Shown here: piece by piece, positions 1 to 5,702 of the stretch
Layout of the letters: each line of letters starts with the position of its first letter
Numbering within the stretch: the stretch's first letter is position 1
NCBI GenBank assembly: GCA_916048115.1
Contig: CAJZGQ010000060.1
Location: 1 to 7,130 of the forward strand
Direction of reading: 5' to 3'
Length of the DNA: 7,130 nucleotides
Source: an uncultured Streptococcus sp.
GTDB lineage: Bacteria; Bacillota; Bacilli; Lactobacillales; Streptococcaceae
Notes under the pieces: model-generated
What the model was told of the DNA's origin: nothing
Seen by the model: only the letters and a program-made list of their open reading frames with translations
The model's database searches: none
Made by a program: the position numbers and the translations under genes

Positions 1-7
1 GGACGAC

Positions 8-37
8 GAAATCGAATTCTAACGAATGACCGATTTC
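8..37 (+). terminator. Weak bulged hairpin, possible end of an upstream transcript
   Basis: GAAATCG (8-14) pairs perfectly with CGATTTC (31-37). Inside it ATTC (16-19) pairs with GAAT (24-27) around a TAAC tetraloop. The following bases (41-56) are pyrimidine-rich but hold only a short T-run, so as an intrinsic terminator it is weak. An in-frame TAA at 20-22, ending a possible upstream gene, would sit in the loop, which is unusual for a terminator. It could equally be chance complementarity. Confidence 0.3.
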
Positions 38-55
38 TGTCCCACTCTCTTTTCT

Positions 56-72
56 TATAGTTTGAAACTATA
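56..72 (+). promoter_or_regulatory. MET-box, predicted operator for the MtaR/MetR-type LysR regulator
   Basis: TATAGTTTGAAACTATA is a perfect 17-bp palindrome centred on G64. It matches the streptococcal MET-box consensus TATAGTTTSAAACTATA exactly, as I recall it from comparative studies of methionine regulation in Streptococcaceae. It lies upstream of the promoter of the sulfur amino acid operon, about 54 bp before the likely transcription start. That is where LysR-family proteins usually bind as activators. The regulator itself is not in the window. Confidence 0.88.
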
Positions 73-80
73 GCTGGGTC

Positions 81-111
81 TTGAAAATGGGAAAACCGCT
101 CTCCTCATAAT
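81..111 (+). promoter_or_regulatory. Probable promoter of the metB/patB operon
   Basis: A -35-like TTGAAA (81-86) and a -10-like CATAAT (106-111) are 19 bp apart. The long spacing and imperfect -10 fit a promoter that depends on an activator bound at the MET-box just upstream. TAAAAT at 117-122 is an alternative -10 but has no -35 at a suitable distance. Transcription would start near 118. Confidence 0.45.
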
Positions 112-159
112 AGTGATAAAATAGTAAGCAGTTAGATTAATTGATTATCGGAGGGCAAT

Positions 160-1257
160 ATGAGTAAAAAACGCAATATCAATACGATTTTGGCACAGGC
201 AGGAATCAAGTCAGATAAAGCAACGGGAGCTTTGACGACTCCTTTGCATTTCTCTACGACTTACCAACACCCAGAATTTGGTCAGTCTACAGGTTTTGAC
301 TATACCCGTACGAAAAATCCAACACGCGCAACAGCTGAGAAGACTTTGGCAGCTATTGAGAGTGCAGACTATGCTTTGGCGACAAGCTCTGGAATGTCAG
401 CGATTGTGCTTGCTTTTAGTATTTTCCCAGTTGGTTCAAAAGTCTTGGCTGTTCGTGACCTTTATGGCGGTTCTTTCCGCTGGTTTAACCAACAAGAGCA
501 AGAAGGTCGTTTCTCTTTCACCTATGCCAATACAGAAGAAGAACTGATCCACCATCTAGATCATGATCCGGTGGATGTCCTCTATATTGAAACACCAACC
601 AATCCATTGATGTTGGAATTTGATATTGCTCATTTAGCCAAATTGGCCCATACAAAAGGTGCCAAAGTCGTGGTGGACAATACTTTTTATAGCCCTATCT
701 ATCAACGTCCGATTGAAGAGGGAGCTGATATTGTTCTTCATTCAGCAACCAAGTACCTGGCTGGTCACAATGATGTCTTGGCTGGTGTTGTCGTGACAAA
801 TGATGCAGACTTGTATGACAAACTCTTTTACAATTTGAACACGACAGGTGCGGTTCTTTCCCCGTTTGACAGCTATCTATTGATCCGTGGTCTCAAGACA
901 CTCTCTATCCGGATGGAGCGCTCCACAGAGAATGCTCGCAAGGTGGTCGAGTTTTTGAAAACCTCCCCTCAGGTCAAAGAAGTCCTTTACACTGGAAAAG
1001 GTGGAATGGTCTCCTTTAAAATTCAAGATGAGAAAAAAATTCCTAACTTGTTGAATTCCCTTCAAGTCTTTACCTTTGCAGAAAGCCTTGGCGGAGTTGA
1101 AAGTTTGATCACTTATCCTACCACTCAAACCCATGCGGACATTCCTGCAGAAGTTCGCCATTCATATGGTTTGACAGATGATCTTCTTCGTTTGTCCATC
1201 GGAATCGAAGATGCGGATGATTTGATTGACGATTTGAAACAAGCATTGGAGGCTTAA
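160..1257 (+). CDS. Cystathionine gamma-synthase / beta-lyase family PLP enzyme
   Basis: A 365-residue PLP enzyme of the Cys/Met metabolism family (MetB/MetC type), cytoplasmic, acting in transsulfuration between cysteine, cystathionine, homocysteine and methionine. Visible family residues are the YTR phosphate-binding motif (48-50), SSGM (76-79), the ring-stacking Tyr102 in LYGG, ETPTNP (144-149), Asp173 in VVDNTF for the pyridine nitrogen, Lys198 in HSATK as the Schiff-base lysine, and Arg344 in LLRLSIG for the substrate carboxylate. The start is set by GGAGGG at 150-155. The stretch linking the two domains (about 268-285, VKEVLYTGKGGMVSF) is shorter than in typical members, which carry a roughly 20-residue loop ending in H/G-rich residues. 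I recall the same shortening in pneumococcal homologues, so it is probably a lineage trait. Sequence alone does not separate gamma-synthase from beta-lyase (metB or metC), so no symbol is given. It is the first gene of a two-gene operon behind a MET-box. Confidence 0.9.
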   Translation: MSKKRNINTILAQAGIKSDKATGALTTPLHFSTTYQHPEFGQSTGFDYTRTKNPTRATAEKTLAAIESADYALATSSGMSAIVLAFSIFPVGSKVLAVRDLYGGSFRWFNQQEQEGRFSFTYANTEEELIHHLDHDPVDVLYIETPTNPLMLEFDIAHLAKLAHTKGAKVVVDNTFYSPIYQRPIEEGADIVLHSATKYLAGHNDVLAGVVVTNDADLYDKLFYNLNTTGAVLSPFDSYLLIRGLKTLSIRMERSTENARKVVEFLKTSPQVKEVLYTGKGGMVSFKIQDEKKIPNLLNSLQVFTFAESLGGVESLITYPTTQTHADIPAEVRHSYGLTDDLLRLSIGIEDADDLIDDLKQALEA

Positions 1258-1258
1258 G

Positions 1259-2422
1259 ATGACCAAATATGATTTCACGACTTTACCGAATCGCTTGACC
1301 CACCATACCTACAAGTGGAAAGAAACTGAGACAGATCCAGAAATCATTCCGGCTTGGATCGCGGACATGGATTTTAATGTCATTCCAGAAGTACGAGAAG
1401 CTGTTATCGGCTATGCAGACCAAATGGTCTATGGCTACACCTATGCATCGGATAGCCTCTACCAGTCTATCCTTGATTGGGAAAAAGAAGAGCATGGCTA
1501 TTCCTTTGAAAAGGAAGCTGTCGTCTTTATCGAAGGTGTTGTTCCAGCCATTTCAACAGCTATTCAAGCCTTCACCAAGGAAGGGGATGCTGTCTTAATC
1601 AATACGCCGGTCTATCCTCCATTTGCCCGAAGCGTCAAGCTCAATCGTCGAAAATTGATCGAAAATTCATTAATTGAAAAGGATGGTCTTTTCCAAATTG
1701 ATTTTGATCAGCTGGAAAAAGACATTGTGGAGCAAGAGGTGAAACTCTATGTTTTGTGTAATCCGCACAATCCTGGAGGCCGTGTATGGGATCGTGAAGT
1801 CTTGGAAAAAATCGGCCACCTCTGTCAAAAACATGGTGTCCTTCTCGTTTCAGATGAGATCCACCAAGATTTGGCCTTGTTTGGCCACCGTCATACCAGC
1901 TTTAACACAGTTGATCCAAGCTTTAAAGATTTCAGCTTGATCTTAACCAGTGCAACCAAGACTTTCAATATTGCAGGAACAAAAAATTCCTATGTGGTCA
2001 TTGAAAATCCAAAGCTTCGTACGGCTTTTAAACAACGGCAATTAGCTAATAATCAACATGAAATCTCAGGCTTGGGCTATATTGCAACAGAAGCGGCTTA
2101 TCGCCATGGTAAACCTTGGTTGACAGAGCTCAAGCAAGTCTTTGAAAAACACATCGACTATGTGGTAGATGAATTGCATGCAAAGACCAAAATCCGTGTC
2201 ATGAAACCCCAAGGAACCTATCTTCTTTGGTTGGACTTTTCAGCCTATCCTTATACCGATGATGAGCTGCATGCTAAAATTCATGACCAAGCCAAATTGA
2301 TTTTGAACCGTGGAACAGATTTCGGAAAAGAAGGAACCTTACATGCCCGCCTCAATGTAGCAGCTCCCTTCACCCTCATTGAAGAAATTACCAAACGCTT
2401 GGTGGAAACTTTTCACAAATAA
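1259..2422 (+). CDS. patB: PatB/MalY-type PLP-dependent C-S lyase (aminotransferase class I/II fold)
   Basis: A 387-residue fold-type I PLP enzyme. It resembles the MalY/PatB group, which mostly act as cystathionine beta-lyases or cysteine desulfhydrases, releasing pyruvate, ammonia and a thiol or H2S. Group signatures are PAWIADMDF (31-39), VYGYTY (57-62), NTPVYPPF (115-122), CNPHNPGGRVW (167-177), SDEIHQDL (198-205) with Asp199 for the PLP ring, Lys234 in SATKTFNIAG as Schiff-base lysine, and Arg364 in ARLNVAAP for the substrate carboxylate. Length is normal. Its RBS GGAGG (1248-1252) lies inside the end of the previous gene and only one base separates the two genes, so translation is likely coupled. 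Together the pair would interconvert cystathionine, homocysteine and cysteine. In oral streptococci such enzymes (Lcd/C-S lyase) make H2S. True aminotransferase activity is unlikely but not excluded. Confidence 0.88.
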   Translation: MTKYDFTTLPNRLTHHTYKWKETETDPEIIPAWIADMDFNVIPEVREAVIGYADQMVYGYTYASDSLYQSILDWEKEEHGYSFEKEAVVFIEGVVPAISTAIQAFTKEGDAVLINTPVYPPFARSVKLNRRKLIENSLIEKDGLFQIDFDQLEKDIVEQEVKLYVLCNPHNPGGRVWDREVLEKIGHLCQKHGVLLVSDEIHQDLALFGHRHTSFNTVDPSFKDFSLILTSATKTFNIAGTKNSYVVIENPKLRTAFKQRQLANNQHEISGLGYIATEAAYRHGKPWLTELKQVFEKHIDYVVDELHAKTKIRVMKPQGTYLLWLDFSAYPYTDDELHAKIHDQAKLILNRGTDFGKEGTLHARLNVAAPFTLIEEITKRLVETFHK

Positions 2423-2425
2423 GTG

Positions 2426-2454
2426 TTGACTTTCTGTGAGTGAAGGAGTAAAAT
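2426..2454 (+). promoter_or_regulatory. Promoter of the M-box/mgtA transcript
   Basis: TTGACT (2426-2431) and TAAAAT (2449-2454) are separated by the ideal 17 bp, predicting a start near 2461. The -35 begins only 4 bases after the patB stop codon. No clear terminator separates the two units, so read-through from the sulfur operon would enter the riboswitch leader and be screened by its terminator. Confidence 0.8.
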
Positions 2455-2460
2455 AAACTC

Positions 2461-2681
2461 GAAATACGGTAGGTGAGGCTACCACAAGGATACGGATGAC
2501 TACCGCAAAGCAGTAGAGACACTACTCGTTGGTTAACAGTCCTGATCGCAAAGGTCAAGACTAAGCTCATTTCATTGCCTTGTGGAGCTAAAGCTTGGAC
2601 GGTCAGTTTTTTGAGAGTTTTGATTGAAAAATAAATGACGAGTTTCATGAGTCCTACCGATCGAGGGTAGGACTCTTTTTT
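2461..2681 (+). ncRNA. M-box (ykoK-type) Mg2+ riboswitch with terminator
   Basis: The leader carries the M-box signatures in order: TAGGTGAGGCT (2470-2480), GGATACG (2488-2494), GGTTAACAG (2531-2539) and GAGCTAAAGCTT (2585-2596). Conserved architecture is visible. The long-range stem CCACAAGG (2482-2489) with CCTTGTGG (2578-2585) is 8 bp and perfect. Within it are hairpin AGTAG/CTACT (2512-2516 with 2522-2526) and hairpin AGTC-GATC/GGTC-GACT (2538-2562). A terminator follows at 2649-2681. M-boxes fold around Mg2+ and usually end transcription when Mg2+ is plentiful, which fits the Mg2+ pump downstream. CGGTAGG (2467-2473) can pair with CCTACCG (2653-2659), the left arm of the terminator, offering an antiterminator. 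Recognition is from motif comparison with the Bacillus subtilis mgtE leader as remembered, not a covariance search. Confidence 0.88.
2649..2681 (+). terminator. Intrinsic terminator of the M-box expression platform
   Basis: GAGTCCTACC (2649-2658) pairs perfectly over 10 bp with GGTAGGACTC (2666-2675), with a 7-nt loop and six T residues (2676-2681). It is strong and correctly placed to be controlled by the aptamer. Confidence 0.92.
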
Positions 2682-2714
2682 ATGCCTTACCAAGAAAAGA
2701 GAAAGGAGAGAGCT

Positions 2715-2804
2715 ATGATACAAATCGACGATCATCCCGAACCGCACCGAACCAGCCAATCGCTGATTTGTGTCCTAGGGACTCCAAAAGTGATTGGCTC
2801 CTGA
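2715..2804 (+). CDS. Candidate leader peptide (29 aa) upstream of mgtA, acidic/proline-rich N-terminus
   Basis: A 29-codon reading frame beginning MIQIDDHPEPHRTSQ, with AAAGGAG (2702-2708) 6 nt before its ATG, as good an RBS as those of the real genes here. It begins after the M-box terminator, so it is read only when the riboswitch permits, and its stop lies 18 nt before the mgtA start. Residues 5-10 (DDHPEP) combine consecutive acidic residues with alternating prolines. In Escherichia coli such early D/E/P runs destabilise ribosomes at low Mg2+, and the MgtL leader (starting MEPDPTP) uses this to switch on mgtA. There is no resemblance to MgtL beyond this composition and position. Its 3' half is also the stem of a hairpin (2754-2799). 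A longer in-frame start at 2682 lies in the terminator T-tract without an RBS and is not favoured. That this is a regulatory leader is inference. Confidence 0.6.
   Translation: MIQIDDHPEPHRTSQSLICVLGTPKVIGS
2754..2799 (+). promoter_or_regulatory. Hairpin over the 3' part of the leader ORF (putative anti-sequestrator)
   Basis: AGCCAATCGCT (2754-2764) pairs with AGTGATTGGCT (2789-2799) over 11 bp including one G-U pair. A small GTCC/GGAC hairpin (2772-2775 with 2779-2782) sits in the loop. A ribosome translating the leader would melt it. Its right arm shares bases 2798-2799 with the RBS-blocking hairpin, so the two compete. Confidence 0.55.
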
Positions 2805-2816
2805 TTGAAAAAGGAG
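2798..2816 (+). promoter_or_regulatory. Putative hairpin sequestering the mgtA ribosome binding site
   Basis: CTCCT (2798-2802), which overlaps the leader stop codon, is perfectly complementary to AGGAG (2812-2816), the Shine-Dalgarno of mgtA, with a 9-nt loop. The stem is only 5 bp, so it would be moderate in strength. Its left arm is partly used by the hairpin at 2754-2799. Confidence 0.45.
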
Positions 2817-2822
2817 ATACTA

Positions 2823-5483
2823 ATGCAAACAAATAAAGAAAGACTCATTGCTGCTCTTCAAGAACCACTTGAAAGCACCTTTGCCAACTACAAAACCAGT
2901 GCCCTTGGTTTGGTTGACGATCAAGTAGAAGAAAACCGTGATATTTATGGCGAAAATGTCATCACAAAAGGTCAAGAAGATTCCATGATCAAAAAGATCT
3001 ACGAATCGATCATCAATCCTTTTACGGTGATTTTGTTGGTCATTGCGCTGGTTTCCTTCATTACTAATGTCTGGCTAGCAAAACCAGGTGAGCAGGACCC
3101 AACGACCTCCATCATCATTGTGACCTTGGTCTTGATTTCTGGTGGGATCCGCTTCATTCAAGAATTGCGGAGCGACAAAGCAGCTAGCAACTTATCACGT
3201 ATGATTGTCAATACAGCGACCGTTCTGCGTGATGGATCGGAACAAGAAATTCCGATCGATGAAATCGTCGTAGGTGATGTGATCAAACTGAGTGCCGGCG
3301 ATATGATCCCAGCAGATGTGGTCTTGATTGATTCCCGTGACTTCTTTGTCCAACAATCTGGTCTTACGGGGGAAAGTGATGCTGTTGAAAAGGTTTGTCT
3401 CAGAAAAGCCGACAGTCAAAATCTAGATAGTCTCTTGGAAAGTGAAAGTTTGGCCTTTATGGGGACCAATGTCATCTCCGGACGGGCGACAGCCTTGGTC
3501 TTGGTCGTGGGAGATGAAACCATGATGGGAGCTATTGAGCAAACCATCAACACTTATGACGAACCAACCTCATTTGAGAGAGAAATGAATACCATCTCTT
3601 GGCTCTTGATTCGGCTCATGTTAGTGATGGTGCCCATTGTCTTTGTGATCAATGGCCTCACAGATGGTGACTGGTTAGAAGCGGGTGTCTTTGCCCTCAG
3701 CGTTGGGGTTGGTTTGACTCCGGAAATGCTGCCGATGATTATTACAGCGAGTCTTGCTAAGGGCTCCATCATTATGGCAAAAGAAAAAGTCGTTATCAAA
3801 AAGCTCAATGCCATCCAAGACCTCGGCGCTATCGATATTTTGTGTACTGATAAGACAGGAACCTTGACCCAAGATGAAATCGTTTTGGAGTATCCGCTTG
3901 ATATCCATGGCGAGTTGGATCTATCAGTCCTTCGCCGGGCTTACTTGAATTCCTATTTCCAAACCGGGCTAAAAAATTTGATGGACCGAGCGATTATCAA
4001 TCGGACCCAGAAAGAAGCCAAGAAACATGAAATTGTTCGCGACCTGGATCAAACCTTCCATAAGATTGATGAATTGCCCTTTGATTTTGAACGTCGTCGC
4101 ATGAGTGTCATTGTCAAAGACGAAGACGGTGTGGTCAGCATGGTGACCAAGGGTGCCTTGGAAGAAATGCTTTCTGTATCGAATTATGTTGAGTACAAGG
4201 GGGAGATTAAACGCCTGACAGATGAAGTCCGTCAAGAGGTCCTCGCTGAAGTTGCTCAGTTAAATGAACAAGGTCTTCGTGTTTTGGGCGTCAGCTACAA
4301 AACCGACTTGGACGAAAATGACATCTTTAGTGTTGAAGATGAACGAGACATGATCCTAACCGGTTACCTTGCCTTTCTTGATCCACCAAAACCTTCTGCA
4401 GCTCCAGCAATCAAAGCTCTTGCAGAATATGGGGTAACCACCAAGATCTTAACTGGGGACAATGAAAAGGTCACCCAAGCTGTCTGTGAAAAAGTAGGAC
4501 TAGATGTCGAGCGGATTCTTTTGGGAAGCGAAATCGATACGATGACTGACCAAGAGTTAGCACAAGTTGTGGAAACAACAACGGTCTTTGCCAAATTATC
4601 ACCCGATCAAAAAGCGCGGATCATCCTCTGCCTCAAGAACAATGGCCACAAGGTGGGTTACATGGGAGATGGGATCAACGATGCTCCATCCATGAAGGTC
4701 TCAGACGTTGGGATCTCCGTGGATACCGCTGTGGATATCGCCAAGGAAACGGCAGATGTCATCCTTCTGGATAAGGACTTGATGGTCCTTGAAAAAGGTT
4801 TGGTTGAAGGTCGCAAGGTCTATGCCAATATGACCAAGTATATCAAGATGACGGTCTCTTCTAACTTCGGGAACATCTTTTCTCTGCTCTTTGCCAGTAT
4901 CTTTTTGCCTTTTCTTCCAATGGCTCCCGTTCATCTGATTGTGCTCAATCTTATCTATGATCTTTCTTGTATCGCCCTTCCTTTTGACAATGTCGACAAG
5001 GAATTCCTCAAGAAACCTCGTATCTGGGAAGCAAACTCCATCATGCGTTTTATGGCCTGGATTGGTCCAATTTCATCAGTATTTGATATTATTACCTACA
5101 TGCTTCTTTATTTCCTTGTTGTCCCAATGATTTTAGGTCATGGCTACAACCATGGAGCAGCAGATGCAGCAGCCTTTATCATGGTGTTCCAAACTGGATG
5201 GTTTATTGAATCTATGTGGTCTCAAACCATGGTTATTCATATGTTGCGTTCACCAAAACTGCCATTTATCCAAAGTCGTCCAGCCTTCTCAGTCGTGGTG
5301 ACGACTCTAGCAGCAGCCTTCTTTGTAACCTCCCTTCCATATAGTCCTTTGGCTTCTATCTTGAAGTTGAGCCAACTAAATGGATTGTACTTTGTTCTAT
5401 TGTTTGCGATTATCGTCCTCTATATGTTGAGTGTGACGGTTGTCAAACGTATCTATATTAAGAAATACAAAGAATGGTTGTAA
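2823..5483 (+). CDS. mgtA: Magnesium-translocating P-type ATPase (P3B family)
   Basis: An 886-residue membrane pump that uses ATP to bring Mg2+ into the cell. In order: cytoplasmic N-terminus; TM1-2 (about 61-84, 95-115); actuator domain with TGES (182-185); TM3-4 (258-279, 284-311) with the ion-site motif TPEMLP (299-304); phosphorylated Asp343 in CTDKTGTLT; nucleotide-binding KGA (443-445); TGD (544-546); hinge GDGIND (615-620); then six helices TM5-10 from about 679 to 878. SSNFGN (679-684) and NLIYDLSCIALPFDNVD (709-725) match bacterial MgtA/MgtB rather than Ca2+ or Na+ pumps. Length is close to the roughly 900 of E. coli MgtA and all catalytic motifs are intact. The ATG at 2823 is chosen because AAGGAG (2811-2816) lies 6 nt before it. 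A TTG at 2805 would add six residues but lacks an RBS. The M-box upstream independently supports Mg2+ as substrate. Confidence 0.95.
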   Translation: MQTNKERLIAALQEPLESTFANYKTSALGLVDDQVEENRDIYGENVITKGQEDSMIKKIYESIINPFTVILLVIALVSFITNVWLAKPGEQDPTTSIIIVTLVLISGGIRFIQELRSDKAASNLSRMIVNTATVLRDGSEQEIPIDEIVVGDVIKLSAGDMIPADVVLIDSRDFFVQQSGLTGESDAVEKVCLRKADSQNLDSLLESESLAFMGTNVISGRATALVLVVGDETMMGAIEQTINTYDEPTSFEREMNTISWLLIRLMLVMVPIVFVINGLTDGDWLEAGVFALSVGVGLTPEMLPMIITASLAKGSIIMAKEKVVIKKLNAIQDLGAIDILCTDKTGTLTQDEIVLEYPLDIHGELDLSVLRRAYLNSYFQTGLKNLMDRAIINRTQKEAKKHEIVRDLDQTFHKIDELPFDFERRRMSVIVKDEDGVVSMVTKGALEEMLSVSNYVEYKGEIKRLTDEVRQEVLAEVAQLNEQGLRVLGVSYKTDLDENDIFSVEDERDMILTGYLAFLDPPKPSAAPAIKALAEYGVTTKILTGDNEKVTQAVCEKVGLDVERILLGSEIDTMTDQELAQVVETTTVFAKLSPDQKARIILCLKNNGHKVGYMGDGINDAPSMKVSDVGISVDTAVDIAKETADVILLDKDLMVLEKGLVEGRKVYANMTKYIKMTVSSNFGNIFSLLFASIFLPFLPMAPVHLIVLNLIYDLSCIALPFDNVDKEFLKKPRIWEANSIMRFMAWIGPISSVFDIITYMLLYFLVVPMILGHGYNHGAADAAAFIMVFQTGWFIESMWSQTMVIHMLRSPKLPFIQSRPAFSVVVTTLAAAFFVTSLPYSPLASILKLSQLNGLYFVLLFAIIVLYMLSVTVVKRIYIKKYKEWL

Positions 5484-5501
5484 TTGATTGATAGAAAGAG
5501 T

Positions 5502-5545
5502 GAGTCCGAACTTAAAAAATTAAGTGTAAGGGCTCTCTTTTTTTT
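5502..5545 (+). terminator. Intrinsic terminator after mgtA
   Basis: GAGTCC (5502-5507) pairs with GGGCTC (5530-5535, one G-U). After an internal loop ACTTAA (5510-5515) pairs with TTAAGT (5520-5525) around an A4 loop. Eight T residues (5538-5545) follow. It lies 19 nt after the mgtA stop. Confidence 0.85.
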
Positions 5546-5553
5546 GTAAAATT

Positions 5554-5562
5554 TGGTATAAT
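5554..5562 (+). promoter_or_regulatory. Extended -10 promoter of upp
   Basis: TATAAT (5557-5562) is preceded by TG one base upstream (TGGTATAAT), the extended -10 form. No good -35 is seen. That position (about 5533-5539) falls in the right arm and T-tract of the mgtA terminator. Transcription would begin near 5569, giving a leader of about 134 nt. Confidence 0.7.
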
Positions 5563-5568
5563 AAGAAG

Positions 5569-5702
5569 AATGTAAAGTTGGAAATGAAGATTTCCATGTG
5601 CTGTGAGTATCAAAGAGGGACTGAAAGAAAGAGTAGAGATTGACTCCACTTTTATCATAGCTCTTTTTTGAATAATAACAGCTTAGAAAGAAGGATCTCA
5701 AA
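5569..5702 (+). other. Structured 5' leader of upp, no recognised regulatory family
   Basis: Two hairpins can be drawn. TGGAAAT/ATTTCCA (5579-5585 with 5590-5596) is a perfect 7-bp stem with a GAAG tetraloop. AAGAAAGAG (5625-5633) pairs with CTCTTTTTT (5661-5669) over 9 bp with one G-U, and its 3' arm is T-rich, giving a weak terminator-like look. No PyrR binding loop or known purine/pyrimidine riboswitch motif was recognised. A 19-codon frame at 5584-5643 lacks an RBS. The upp RBS AGAAGGA is at 5689-5695. Confidence 0.4.

Noticed and set aside
2..22. Possible C-terminal tail of an upstream gene (reads ...DDEIEF then TAA)
   Set aside because: Only six codons are visible, the other two + frames are also open at the edge, and nothing decides between them.
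112..150. CmbR-type cysteine box near the first gene (TGATA at 114-118)
   Set aside because: No partner TATCA half-site at the required spacing.
2461..2600. yybP-ykoY (Mn2+) riboswitch, often found before streptococcal P-type ATPases
   Set aside because: The conserved blocks and the 8-bp long-range stem match the M-box pattern, and the pump carries MgtA rather than Ca2+/Mn2+ pump signatures.
2455..2645. AAACTCG (2455-2461) perfectly complementary to CGAGTTT (2639-2645), considered as the riboswitch closing stem
   Set aside because: The predicted transcription start is near 2461, so most of the left arm would not be in the RNA.
2682..2714. Upstream in-frame ATG that would extend the leader peptide by 11 residues
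   Set aside because: It lies directly after the terminator T-tract with no RBS, while the ATG at 2715 has AAAGGAG at ideal spacing.
2388..2759. 123-codon open frame on the - strand across the M-box region
   Set aside because: It crosses the riboswitch, terminator and patB end, has no recognisable product, and is explained by lack of stop codons in the complement of structured RNA.
2805..2822. TTG start that would add MKKEIL to MgtA
   Set aside because: No RBS precedes the TTG. AAGGAG at 2811-2816 would lie inside the coding region and clearly serves the ATG at 2823.
5584..5643. 19-codon frame in the upp leader
   Set aside because: No convincing RBS, its start lies in a hairpin, and composition is unremarkable.
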